In this document: positions 41,101 to 53,100 of the stretch, piece by piece
Layout: each line of letters begins with the position of its first letter
How positions within the stretch are numbered: position 1 is the stretch's first letter
Assembly: GCA_038503035.1 (NCBI GenBank)
Contig: JAVSML010025179.1
Location: forward strand, 61,218-125,217
Direction of reading: 5' to 3'
Length of the DNA stretch: 64,000 nucleotides
From: Crocodylus rhombifer
Lineage: Eukaryota > Chordata > Crocodylia > Crocodylidae
The notes under the pieces: generated by a model
Database searches by the model: none
What the model was told of the DNA's origin: nothing
The model's input: the letters and a program-made list of their open reading frames with translations, nothing else
Made by a program: the position numbers and the translations under genes

Positions 41101-44100
41101 CTGAAGTAGTTCATTTAGTGCCTTCCTTCTCAGCAGTCTTATGGGCTTCTCTTCCCCCCAAACTCAGTTCTCAGGGCTTCTCCACTCCCAAAGCCATACC
41201 CATGCCTCACAGGTATTACTCTAATTTCATTTACTGGGTACACTGGACTTGTCTTTATCTCACTTGATCCCAGCCTGTGGGCACCTTACCCTTGCAGGGC
41301 TGCTCCCTCACTGTCTCTGCTCTTTGCCAGTCTCAAAGCACAGAGGGTCTTCCTGAGATGCCCCCCTGTAGCCTCCAACCAAACCCAGCCCTCCAGGCTG
41401 GTTGGGGGAGGCTAGGTTACATAACATAAAATGCATTATTGTTGTAAGGCTGCTGCTTCTTCTAAAGATCTGGGCCATCCTGAGCCTCTAGCTCCAGGCT
41501 TAAGCTTATTTGACCCCTTTCTCCATCTCTTCCCTCTGACCTGGCTCTCTGTTAACAGGTCCCAGGTGTTGCTAACTCCCTAATCAAAGGCCAGCATCCT
41601 GGTACCCGCAGTCTGCTTGCTGGGTCCTGCAGCCCATTTACTACTCGCATCTGCTGTAGGTTCCCCACAAGCTGCGCTTGCTTTGCTGGCTCGGTCCTGC
41701 TCTGCTGTCTTCCTTCCGGTAACAGGGGAGGGGGACACTGGTTACATATACTCAGTATTTAATATCACAGTTGTATGGCCATTCTTATCCTGACCTGAAT
41801 TGGATCCTCTATAAGTGATGATCTGGACATTTGCTCTTTAACAGTACCAAGTGTATGGCAGTTGCTTTACAAACACTAATTACAATTTTTATAATTAAGG
41901 AGGATAATATTATCAGAATCAAGCCCACAAGGTAAAATTACTAAAGTAAATATGTGAGGGCTGCAAAGCATTCTGGAAATCACTATAGATTCTGGCTGAG
42001 AGAATGAGACTTTTACCTTCTGAACATAAACCCAAAGAGAAGACACTTCTTTAAAATTCACTGATACAGCAAGGTACTGACAGAATTGCCTCACTTTAAG
42101 CATGCAGCAACTCCACTGACCTCAGATTAAAATTAGGCAAATACTCTTGCTGAGTCAAGGCTTTTCAGAATACTCATTTAGCTCTATTCTGTTAGGAATC
42201 TTCTAAATCAAAGGCAATTGAAGGCCACTTTTCATCACCTTCAAATCATAGATAATCTTCCTTTAACACTCCCAGCTCACTAACTTTACTCTTACTCCTG
42301 GATGATGTCAGTTCACAATAGAACTTGCAGTAATGCACTAATGGATCCAGAAGAGGGACCCTGATTGGGACAACCTTTGCTAAAGATTTTAGCTGAAGTT
42401 AGACAGATGTCTCTTGCTAATGTTTACCATTCGAGTTGCTTTAACTATGGCCCCTGGGAATGACCAAGACTCCCCGACACACTTATGTTGAGCAACAGTT
42501 TTCTGTGATGCCTGCTTCCCTCACCAGTTTTTGGCAGAAGAAGAAGATGGACATAATTTAATTCAACTAGACCCACTTGGAGCGTAAAAAGGTGCTTAAA
42601 GATCAGTAATACCTTCAGAATTAAAAATAGTGACCAGCTCCAAGGAGAAAAAGATCCCACTTGCTTCCTTGGGATGTAAGGATTACAGGAGAGAGTCCCT
42701 CCAGTCTCAAGAAAAGATAATGTTTTTACCTGCTATTTTAGTTGAATTAAACACTTTGTTTTCTCTTAGTCTAAACCAAGCATTAAGAGAACATTCTTCC
42801 TTAGTCTGAATAGTGGTAATGCCATTATTCTCTTATGTGAGAAGCCTGAAACAAAAAAAATACAATTTTCAGAGATTGTTCTGGGTATGTATAGTGAAGC
42901 TTGCCAATTTTCTTAAATGTGCAGGAATTCTATAGCCTGTTCTTGGATCAGTTCATGAACCCAATCGATGATCGTCTCCCTTCCAGCTTCTGCCAGAGAC
43001 ATAGATATATTAGCTTGAACTATGGCTGAGGAACACACGGTAGCAATGGGGAAGCCTAGAAAGGGCTTCAAAGCACTTTTGTGCCACTCATCACATTGGG
43101 CCCATTCCCAGTGTAATTTAACATAGTCTGTTGGCTACTCTGTTTTGCAACAACTGCTTTCAGCCTCAGGAGCCCATTTCAGCCTCTGGGGAGGTCTGGA
43201 CTGCAGGGCTATCTGACTGACTGTAGAAGGAGCAAGGGATAGCTTATGCACTGCAGTAGTGACTCTTCCCCCATGTAAGAACTGATTTTCACAGGGGAGT
43301 CCTCCAGGGGTTGCCAGAGGCTAGGCTGCTCTTTGCTACAATGCAGCCCATCTCAGGTGAGGCCCTGGTTTATTGTGTTCAGCAGGAAGCGTAGATTCAG
43401 TCGCATAGCCAGCAGGACATCCTGATCTCTCAGGTGGCTCATAGTTTTACAGTTACATCCAGGGCTTGAAAAGGGGCATTCCCAAATGGAAACAATTGGT
43501 CATGCTCCCTTTGCCTTTCATTGGCACCTGAAGTAGTTTACTTTCCAGGACCTCCTGTTTGAATAGCGTGCTGTCCTCTTATTTTTTTCTTTAATCCCAC
43601 TAGCTTTCAGTGGCAGAGGCACAGGCTAATTCTAACACAAGCGCTGAGATTCAAACAAAGCTAACACCCTGCAAAACAACTCAGTCATAACAGGAAACAG
43701 TTGTGCTTAATTAACTCCTGTTGTATCTTCCTTGCTTTCAAGCGGTTAATTTTACCTTAAAATTTATACATAAGAGCACATACAAGTATGGACATACACA
43801 GCCATTAATACTGAAAAGTCTCCTTATCCTCCAAAAGGATAAATAAATATGGGTACTCAATAACTATAGCCATCTTAGAATACTTGAGAGAGAGGTCTTA
43901 CAGAATAGAGGTACATTAATGCTTTAGTCACTTAAAAGTCGAACACTACATGATATAATGTTTTAGCAAAGGAAAGCTGAAGACCCCGGAGCTTGAGCTG
44001 CTGAAGACAAGCACACAGCACAGCTCAGAAGGGAGAGGCTACTTTAAGGTGCATTGCATATTCTCAAGCCTGCAGCTGCTCTTCTTTGGGTTATTGTCCC

Positions 44101-47100
44101 AGGTTAAGTAAAATTAGTATAAGGACTGCTCTGTCTTTCACAGGCTGCCAGTAGCTCCATGGCACCAATGGCAGCTCAAAGTCAGGGTCATTGTACCCTG
44201 TGACCCTTAGACTATACACAGAACAAGTATGATACAGACATCATTATGGCCACTTGGTGCCACCCCAGGATTAGCATGTAAGCAAAGATTCATTTCTAGC
44301 CAGTTAATGCAGCGTGAGGGCAATTTTGCACCAGCATATACAACCTTTTCTTTTCTCTATCATCTTCTGTTAAAATAGCAGGGCAGATCCTTAGCTGCGT
44401 AAATTGATGCACTTCCACTGAAGTTAAAGGAGAGATTCAAATTTACGTGAGCTGAGGACCTGACCCTTTGTTTCACTGGTCTGACGTAAAATGTCTATTT
44501 GCTTTGTTCAGTTTGCAGAAGAAGCCTGTGGTGTGGTTCAAGTGATGCTCAATGGATCAATAGATGCTGGAGCATTCAGAAGCAGCAGGTATCTACTTAA
44601 CACAGGGGTGGGCAAAATACGGCCCGTGGGCTGGATCCGGCCCGCGGAGCCCCTGCAAAACCCACATAATGGTGGCTGCCTCTCTAAAAGCCTCTGGTGG
44701 CACCAGCCGCTGGCTGCAGCACCGCAGGTTGTTTCCTTGGGTTCTGGTTACGAGGCGACCAACCCCGACCTCAGCCTGCCCCAGCTGGTCTCGCCTGCCC
44801 TGGCTCAGGTCACAGTTGCAGCTTGGGAGGGGCGGGGGAGGGGCCAGAACCTGTGGTGCCGGTGAGGGGAAGCAGTGTCTGGGCCAGGTTCTGCTTTGCT
44901 GCATGGGGCTGGAAAGGGCCCTGCCCTGCAGGTAAGCCCAGGAAAGCAGCTGCTGGGTAGGCTTTCCCCGTGTGGTGCCGCTCAGGCCGTGCAGGGTCAG
45001 GCTGGGGAGGGGAAGCAGCAGCAGCTGGGCCGCAGCTCCAGCCCAGTCAGCACCAGGGAGGAGAGGTGGCGGCGGAGCCGTGTGCCGCTCAGGACAGGAC
45101 GGGCCTGGCCGGAGCAGCAGGGGCTCAGCTCCGGTCAGTCCCAAGCGGCACACGGCTCTGCCGCCGCTTCTGCTGCCCCGGTCGGGCCTGTCCCACCCGG
45201 AGCAGCATGTGGCTGAAGCTGGCTTCCCCCATGCTGCTGGGGACGGGAGGAGCCTGGCTGGGTCTGCACCAGCCAGCAGAAGTGGCGGTGGAGCCATGTG
45301 CCGCTCGGGACTGCAGGCAGGGGGAAAGTGCAGTGGAGGTAGCACACGGCTCTGCTGCCGCTTCTGCTGGCTAGTGCAGACCCAGCCGGGCTCCTCCCGT
45401 CCCCAGCAGCACACGAGGTGCCAAGTTCAGCTCCATGCTGCCCTTCCTGGCCGGTGCAGACCTGGCCGGGTCTGTCCCATCCGGAGCAGCATGAGGCTGA
45501 AGCCAGCTTCCCAGGTGCTGCTGGGGGTGGGGCGAGTCTGACTGGGTCAGCACTGGCCAGCAGAAGCGGTGGCAGAGCCTCCTCCTTTTGGGACCAGTTG
45601 GCGCAGGTAGGGGGAAAGCTCTGATGCCCCTGAAACCCCACTGCTGGGGCAGGATGTTAGAGGGGGTCACAATTCCTTGCTAACTGGTAAGCTGTGCAAG
45701 GGGAGGGACTTCTGGCAGCAAAGGCCAGGGGTCAGAGGGTGGGGCTTCCGGTGGCAAAGGTCAGGGGTCAGGGGGTGGGGCTTCTGGTCCCAAGATGGCG
45801 ACCAGGGGGTGGGGCAACTGAAGGGGTGGGGCTACCCATGCAGCCCTTGACAGCTAGCCAAAACTCATCAAGTGGCACTCTGCCCAAAATAATTGCCCGC
45901 CCCTGACTTAGCAGGTCACTTTCAGTGTAGCTGTCCATCTAATCCCTTACATAGGGACTCTGAACTGGTGCAGGGCTGTGCACTAGCAAATCCCAATGTG
46001 AGACTGGGACCTTATTCTAATTAAGGCTGGCTCTTTGGTTTTTGTAAATCAGTGCATATCCATTGCCCTCTCTGTAGTTGCACTAATTTAAACCCACTGA
46101 GGATCTGATCCATTGTATCCTGAAAGGATTTTGTGATGCACTTGATCCAAAGGGCTTTACAGGTTTCCCTTGCTTTATGCTGTACATGCATTCCTGGAAA
46201 ACGGTGCATAACTTTAATTCACATAAAGGGAACCCATTTAACAATATAACAAATAGGGATACGTTCCAAGACCTTGACTGTACTGACCCCCAGACTCACT
46301 TCTACCACTTTTACAAGACAATTTTGGTACTCACCAACAGCAGACAGTACACACAGGCACAGGGTGGTGATGAATGTTACCATAATGGGGATGACAACTA
46401 TAGAAACACATCACAGACAATGAGTGAGGAGTGCAGATCCACACCAGAGACTATACGTTGATGTGTGTCACTCCCACAATGCACTACACAAAACAGCTGA
46501 CTGCAGGCTTCCACATCAGTCGCATACAAATTTTTGGTATAAAAGGGTTTTCACATAAGAGTGAATTCACACATACAGAACCTGCATAAAACAAGGGAAA
46601 CCTGTAGAGAAATAGTTCAGAACAGACTCCTCTAGTGTTTTACACTCACGTAAACTATGCGCAAATGTACACTTAAGTTGATTTAAGTGCCAATCTATAC
46701 AGAGATTTGGGGAGGTTAGATTGGGCAAAAAATGGTTATCCTGATCCAAGTTAGATCACCTGAGGAGGTGAGATAAATTAGATCGATGGGTTAGCCTGAT
46801 CTACTGACTGTCTGCACATGTTTGAAGAACAGCCCTGGGGCTTGGAAAACCCAGCCACTTGCCCCAGCCATAGACTGTGCTCTTTCTATTCCCCACCCCG
46901 ACTGGGCTGTTTTTAGCTGCCTGGTCGTTCCTGGATGGATGACCCTCCCCCACAGACTCACCAATACCTACCAACCCCCTTCAATACTGCCAAACCTCCC
47001 CACAGACACAGGAATGTGGCTAGTCACCCCAGTCCTGCCTGCCCCTCTCGCCACCCTGACTGACTCAGTTTTGGTTCCTGGCACAGCTCCTGGCACAGGC

Positions 47101-50100
47101 AAATGTGTGCATTAGCCACTTCCAATCTACAAACATGGCTTAAAGTACATCGTGGATACAGAGAATGCCTGGATGTACCTACGGCCAACACAGGTCACTA
47201 CCCATTGAGCAAACTTGGTCTGGATCCTATGTTTCCCTCACAACTGACAGGAGGTGCAGTCTCTGATAACACAGAGATGGAGAGCCAGCCTGTTGTTCTG
47301 TAAAACCAGAAAAATCATTTCAGGCCTGGATTGTACTAGTGAAGAAAAAAAATCATTAGAGATTTCATAGACACTAGGGCTGGAAGGGACCTTGGAAGAT
47401 CATCCAGTCCAGCCCCCCCGCCCAAAGGGCAGTAAGGCAGCTGGGGTCATAGGATCCCAGCAAGATAAGCATCCAATTTACTCTTGAAGGTGTTCAATGT
47501 AGGTGCTTGAACCACCTCCGATGGCAGGCTGTTCCAGGCCTCAGAGGCTAGGACAGTAAAGAAATTCTTCCTTATGTCCAGCCTGAAATGGTCTTGCAGG
47601 AGTTTATAACCGTTTGATCTCGTCATCCCTTGGGGCGCTCTGGTGAACAAATGTTTCCCCAGATACTGGTGGTCATCCCTGAAACTTACAAGTGGCCATC
47701 AGATCAATGAATCTTAATGTCTTTCATTCTCTAAGACTCCCTTGAATGAATGAAAATAAGGAAAAGTCATTTTCCATAAGTTAATATTCTGTGAAAAATC
47801 CCATGGAAAAATTGTGTGTTCTTTCCCCTGGGAGTAAAGGCAATTTGTATGATAACATAAAATAGTACCTGAAGAACAGGCTTGGTATATCTTGTCTGGA
47901 TACTTAAAAGGTGATTAGCTTTTCCCTGCTTCCATTTTTCAGCATATTTGGAAGTGTTGAGATCTTCAACCTAGACCCAAATAAAGTTTCTACAATACAG
48001 ATCTGGCTTATGCACAACATCGGAGGTCCTAAAAGGTAATATCATTACAACCACTTCTGCTGAGCCAGTTCAGCTCAGCGTGAAATTGTTTTCTTTCTAC
48101 TATCTGTTGAACTATTTTTGCAACCCCTTGGTCTTCTAATTCCTTCTCCTTTATAGCTGTGAAACTCCACTGAGAACCTACATATCCTTGTCGGCTGTGC
48201 AGAAGACTAGTCACACAGCTGGCAGAGTTGAAAACTATGTTTTTATATAGGAGCTAAGCAAATTTGCACACCACTGTGAGGCAGTAAATGCAGAGCTACC
48301 ACATGGCTTAGGTGCTGGCCAGGGGTGACTGATTACTAATTACAGGCATACCTCATTTTATTGCGCTTCACTTTATTGCGCTTCTCAGATATTGCGTTTT
48401 TTACAAATTGAAGGTTTGTGGCAACCCTGCGTCGAGCAAGTCTATCGGCGCCATTTTTCCATCGGCGCCATTTTTCCAACAGTATTTGCTCACTTCGTGT
48501 CTCTGTGTCACATTTTGGTAATTCTCACAATATTTCAAACTTTTTCATTATTATTATATTTGTTATGGTGATCTGTGATCTTTGATGTTACTATTGTAAT
48601 TGTTTTGGGGCGCCACAAACCACGCCCATATAAGATGGTGAACTTAATCGATAAATGTTGTGTGTGTTCTGACTGCTCCACCGACCGGCCGTTCCCCCGT
48701 CTCTCTCCCTCTCCTCAGGCCTCCCTATTCCCTGAGACACAACAATATTGAAATTAGGCCAATTAATAACCCTACAATGGCCTCTTAGTGTTCAAATGAA
48801 AGGAAGAGTCGCACGTCTCTCACTTTAAATCAAAAGCTAGAAATGATTAAGCTTAGTGAGGAAGGCATGTCGAAAGCCGAGATAGGCCGAAAGCTAGGCC
48901 TCTTGCGCCAAACAGTTAGCCAAGTTGTGAATGCAAAGGAAAAGTTCTTGAAGGAAATTAAAAGTGCTACTCCAGTGAACACACAAATGATAAGAAAGCG
49001 AAACAGCCTTATTACTGATATGATGTAAGTTTTAGTGGTCTGGATAGAAGATCAAACCAGCCACAACGTTCCCTTAAGCCAAAGCCTAATCCAGAGCAAG
49101 GCCCTAACTCTCTTCAATTCTATGAAGGCTGAGAGAGGTGAGGAAGCTGCAGAAGAAAAGTTTGAAGCTAGCAGAGGTTGGTTCATGAGGTTTAAGGAAA
49201 GATGCTGTCTCCATAACATAAAAGTGCAAGGTGAAGCAGCAAGTGCTGGTGTAGAAGCTGCAGCAAGTTATCCAGAAGATCTAGCTAAGATAATCGATGA
49301 AGGTGGCTACACTAAACAACAGATTTTCAATGTAGACGAAACAGCCTTATATTGGAAGAAGATGCCATCTAGGACTTTCATAGCTAAAGAGGAGAAGTCA
49401 ATGCTTGGCTTCAAAGCTTCAAAGGACAGGCTGACTCTCTTGTTAGGGGCTAATGCAGCTGGTGACTTTAAGTTGAAGCCAATGCTCATCTACCATTCCG
49501 AAAATCCTAGGGCCCTTAAGAATTATGCTAAATCTACTCTGCCTGTGCTCTATAAATGGAACAACAGAGCCTGGATGACAGCACATCTGTTTACAACATG
49601 GTTTACTGAATATTTTAAGTCCACTGTTGAGACCTACTGCTCAGAAAAAAAGATTCCTTTCAAAATATTACTGCTCATTGGCAATGCACCTGGTCACCCA
49701 AGAGCTCTGATGGAGATGTACAACGAGATTAATGTTGTTTTCATGCCTGCTAACACAACATCCATTCTGCAGCCCATGGATCAAGGAGTAATTTCGACTT
49801 TCAAGTCTTATTATTTAAGAAATACATTTCATAAGGCTATAGCTGCCGTAGATAGTGATTCCTCTGATGGATCTGGGCAAAGTAAATTGAAAACCTTCTG
49901 GAAAGGATTCACCATTCTAGATGCCATTAAGAACATTCGTGATTCATGGGAGGAGGTCAAAATATCAACATTGACAGGAGTTTGGAAGAAGTTGATTCCA
50001 ACCCTCATGGATGACTTTGAGGGGTTCAAGACTTCAGTGGAGGAAGTAACTGCAGATGTGGTGGAAATAGCAAGAGAACTAGAATTAGAAGTGGAGCCTG

Positions 50101-53100
50101 AAGATGTGACTGAATTGCTGCAATCTCATGATAAAACTTTAATGGATGAGGAGTTGCTTCTTATGGATGAGCAAAGAAAGTGGTTTCTTGAGATGGAATC
50201 TACTCCTGGTGAAGATGCTGTGAACATTGTTGAAATGACAACAAAGGATTTAGAATATTACATAAACTTAGTTGATGAAGCAGCAGCAGCAGGGTTTGAG
50301 AGGATTGACTCCAATTTTGAAAGAAGTTCTACTGTGGGTAAAATGCTATCGAACAGCATCGCATGCTACAGAGAAATCTTTCATGAAAGGAAGAGTCAAT
50401 CAATGCGGCAAACTTCATTGTTGTCTTATTTCAAGAAATTGCCACAGCCACCCCAACCTTCAGCAACCACCACCCTGATCAGTCAGCAGCCATCAACATC
50501 GAGGCAAGACCCTTCACCAGCAAAAAGATTACGACTCGCTGAAGGCTCAGATGTTAGCATTTTTTAGCAATAAAGTATTTTTTAATTAAGGTATGTACAT
50601 TGTTTTTTTAGACATAATGCTATTGCACACTTAATAGACTACAGTATAGTGTAAACATAACTTTTATATGCACTGGGAAACCAAAAAATTCATGTGGCTC
50701 ACTTTATTGCGGTGGTTTGGAACCGAACCCGCAATATCTCCAAGGTATGCCTGTACTCATTTGACACCATTCTGAATTCACTCATTTTTAAGTGATCTAT
50801 TCAATGATTGGGAAATGGTTTAGACAATCCTCATCGACTTAATGATAACTCAGCAGTGTTACAGAAAAAAAAATTTTATGGAAGAGTAAGTCTCTCACCA
50901 AACTTTCTTCTGGGGATTACAGAACACAATGGAGATGCACCTGAAGTCTGTTGCCAAAGTGAGTGTCAGAGTCAAGCCTATATAGGAGATGTGTCACAAG
51001 GCAAATAAGGCTAGAAATTAGAAATGCCATTGTCCTCTGAAAGTCTGAGAACAAGTCCAAACAAGTTCTTGGTGGTTCTTGGGAAGGGTCACAATTAAAC
51101 AATGTGTATCACTCCAGGAAAGATTTGCTTCTGAAAAGAAAGGGAGTTTTCATCTTTCTTCTCTCTGAAACTCGTGCACCTGCTAGCCATTGCCTGAAAG
51201 TCCCTAGTCTGGTTGACATGATCAGGCCCAGCTCAATTAGCAACCCCCACTAATCAAGGTTTAAACACTAATTAGGGCACTGGTTCTCTGAGCCCACATT
51301 AGAATAGCATCCATATCAAGAGACTTTCTTCAAGATTTTGGCATGACCATACAATGACAATATATAAACTATATAAAGTTTATGTAATTCTTTAAAATGT
51401 TATGTATGAGATTAAAACTACATTGATAGACCTAGGTGCACAGAATTATACATAAGTATGTGCATATAGTTTTGTCTATGTATAATCTGCATCAAGATTA
51501 TGTGAACAACAACAAAGCCATTTTTTCCAAAGTTTATTTTAAAATAACAGTGTTCAGAAGCAGTTATTGTTTGAATCATTTTAATACAGCAAGTGGTTTT
51601 AAACTACCGGAGGATTTCTCTTGTAGGCTTATCATGACAGTATTTGAGCATTTTCCTGTACTGCATGACTACACCATCTGTGTGGTCTCATATCCTCTCC
51701 CCAAAAGATGTGGTGTGGTCAGTGAAGTGTTTCAATTTAGAATTTATTTATCATACAAACAGATTGTTATATGTTATGCTAGAGAAGACAAGTATAGTAA
51801 TTTTGCCTTGCATTTGCAGCAGAAGATGGCAAAAATTGTGTACTTTGCCTGCTATTGGAAGTCTTTAGGCAGGGGGATAGTCCGTGTTCTGGATCTCTGA
51901 GTAACACCATGTACTTCATTGGAATCACTCCTGAGTTTTACTAGTCATTATATTAGAATTGTATCCAGGGGCATTTCTGCTAGTTGAGAGGCTCTGCTTA
52001 TTGCTTACATTCATTTGAGTCTCTACACATCAGTTGGCAGAAAGTGTTCTAACAACCAGATTTATCTGCACACAAAGGCTCAGCCCCAAACCAATATGAA
52101 TGTTATGCTCAAAGATGGCCCCAAGCTTCCAAATTTCTATGACCAAACCACAAGAAGGGAATAGGCTCAATGTCCAGAATAGTGGGGGGGAGGGTCCAGA
52201 AATCACCAGGACACATTTCTGCACGACCAAGTCCTTGCTGCCAGTCTTCACTCCTCACTGTGCAGCTGTTGCACACAACCCAGGGCCTCCACAAATGGTC
52301 CCCATGGTGCTGTTCCCTCTTTACATTTGCTTAAGTTCCACTAGCTTGTTTTGCCCCCTCAGCAGCTATAAGGTGAGTGTAGATATGCTGTGAGGCTGAT
52401 CCAACTCACTGTAATTACAGCACAGCGTGTATCAGCATACTGTTGCTTCAAAACGGCAGTGAGGGCACTTGTATTAAAGCTTGTTGAATAAGTTCAAGTG
52501 CCCCCACTACATTTTGAAGCATGGGCATGCTGATTTACAAGATGATGAGGTGCTTTAATTGAGCAACTCCTGGAGCCACTCTAATTAAAGTGCCCGCCCC
52601 TGGAGCACATGTAAAAGTGCCCATACAGTGCTCCTACCTTGTGCTCTGACAGCCTTTTCTCCATACTTTTCACTAATGCCAGAGGTCCATTCCTTGAATC
52701 TTCATGTATTATTTCTGGGGCATCAGCTCCATGAATATTCACTTGATCTCCAGATTCACACTACACATCATGTCACCAGCAACTCTGGTTAAGTCTTGTG
52801 AACGGGAAAGTGTTTATCCACTTGCCAGTTACCTTGTATTTTGTGGCACAGCCCTGTGTTTGCCTCAGTGTCAAGCCACTTCTGTGACTAGCCTCACAGG
52901 CAGGACCACAAGAACAGGTGCATTCAGTTTCAGTGTGCATTTCTTACCACTGAAGTGCACTGTCCAACCTACATTTCTGTATTTCACCCACTGCTCCATC
53001 ACTTTATGATCTTCAGTCCTACATCACTACAGAGCTCTGGGAAGAGCAGGACTGACCTTGCCCACTGAAGGCAAGGTATTTCAACAATGAGTCATCCAGT

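Noticed and set aside
44593..45641. Long overlapping frames on both strands (up to 273 codons)
   Set aside because: They lie inside the GC-rich repetitive interior of a hAT element, with low-complexity composition and no family motif.
48343..50753. Mammalian contamination to explain the Tigger1 copy
   Set aside because: Exact ends, TA duplications and continuous CD38 intron context on both sides indicate genuine insertion, although assembly error cannot be fully excluded without reads.
51436..51900. 154-codon frame in intron 6
   Set aside because: AT-rich chance frame without recognisable domain or splice context.
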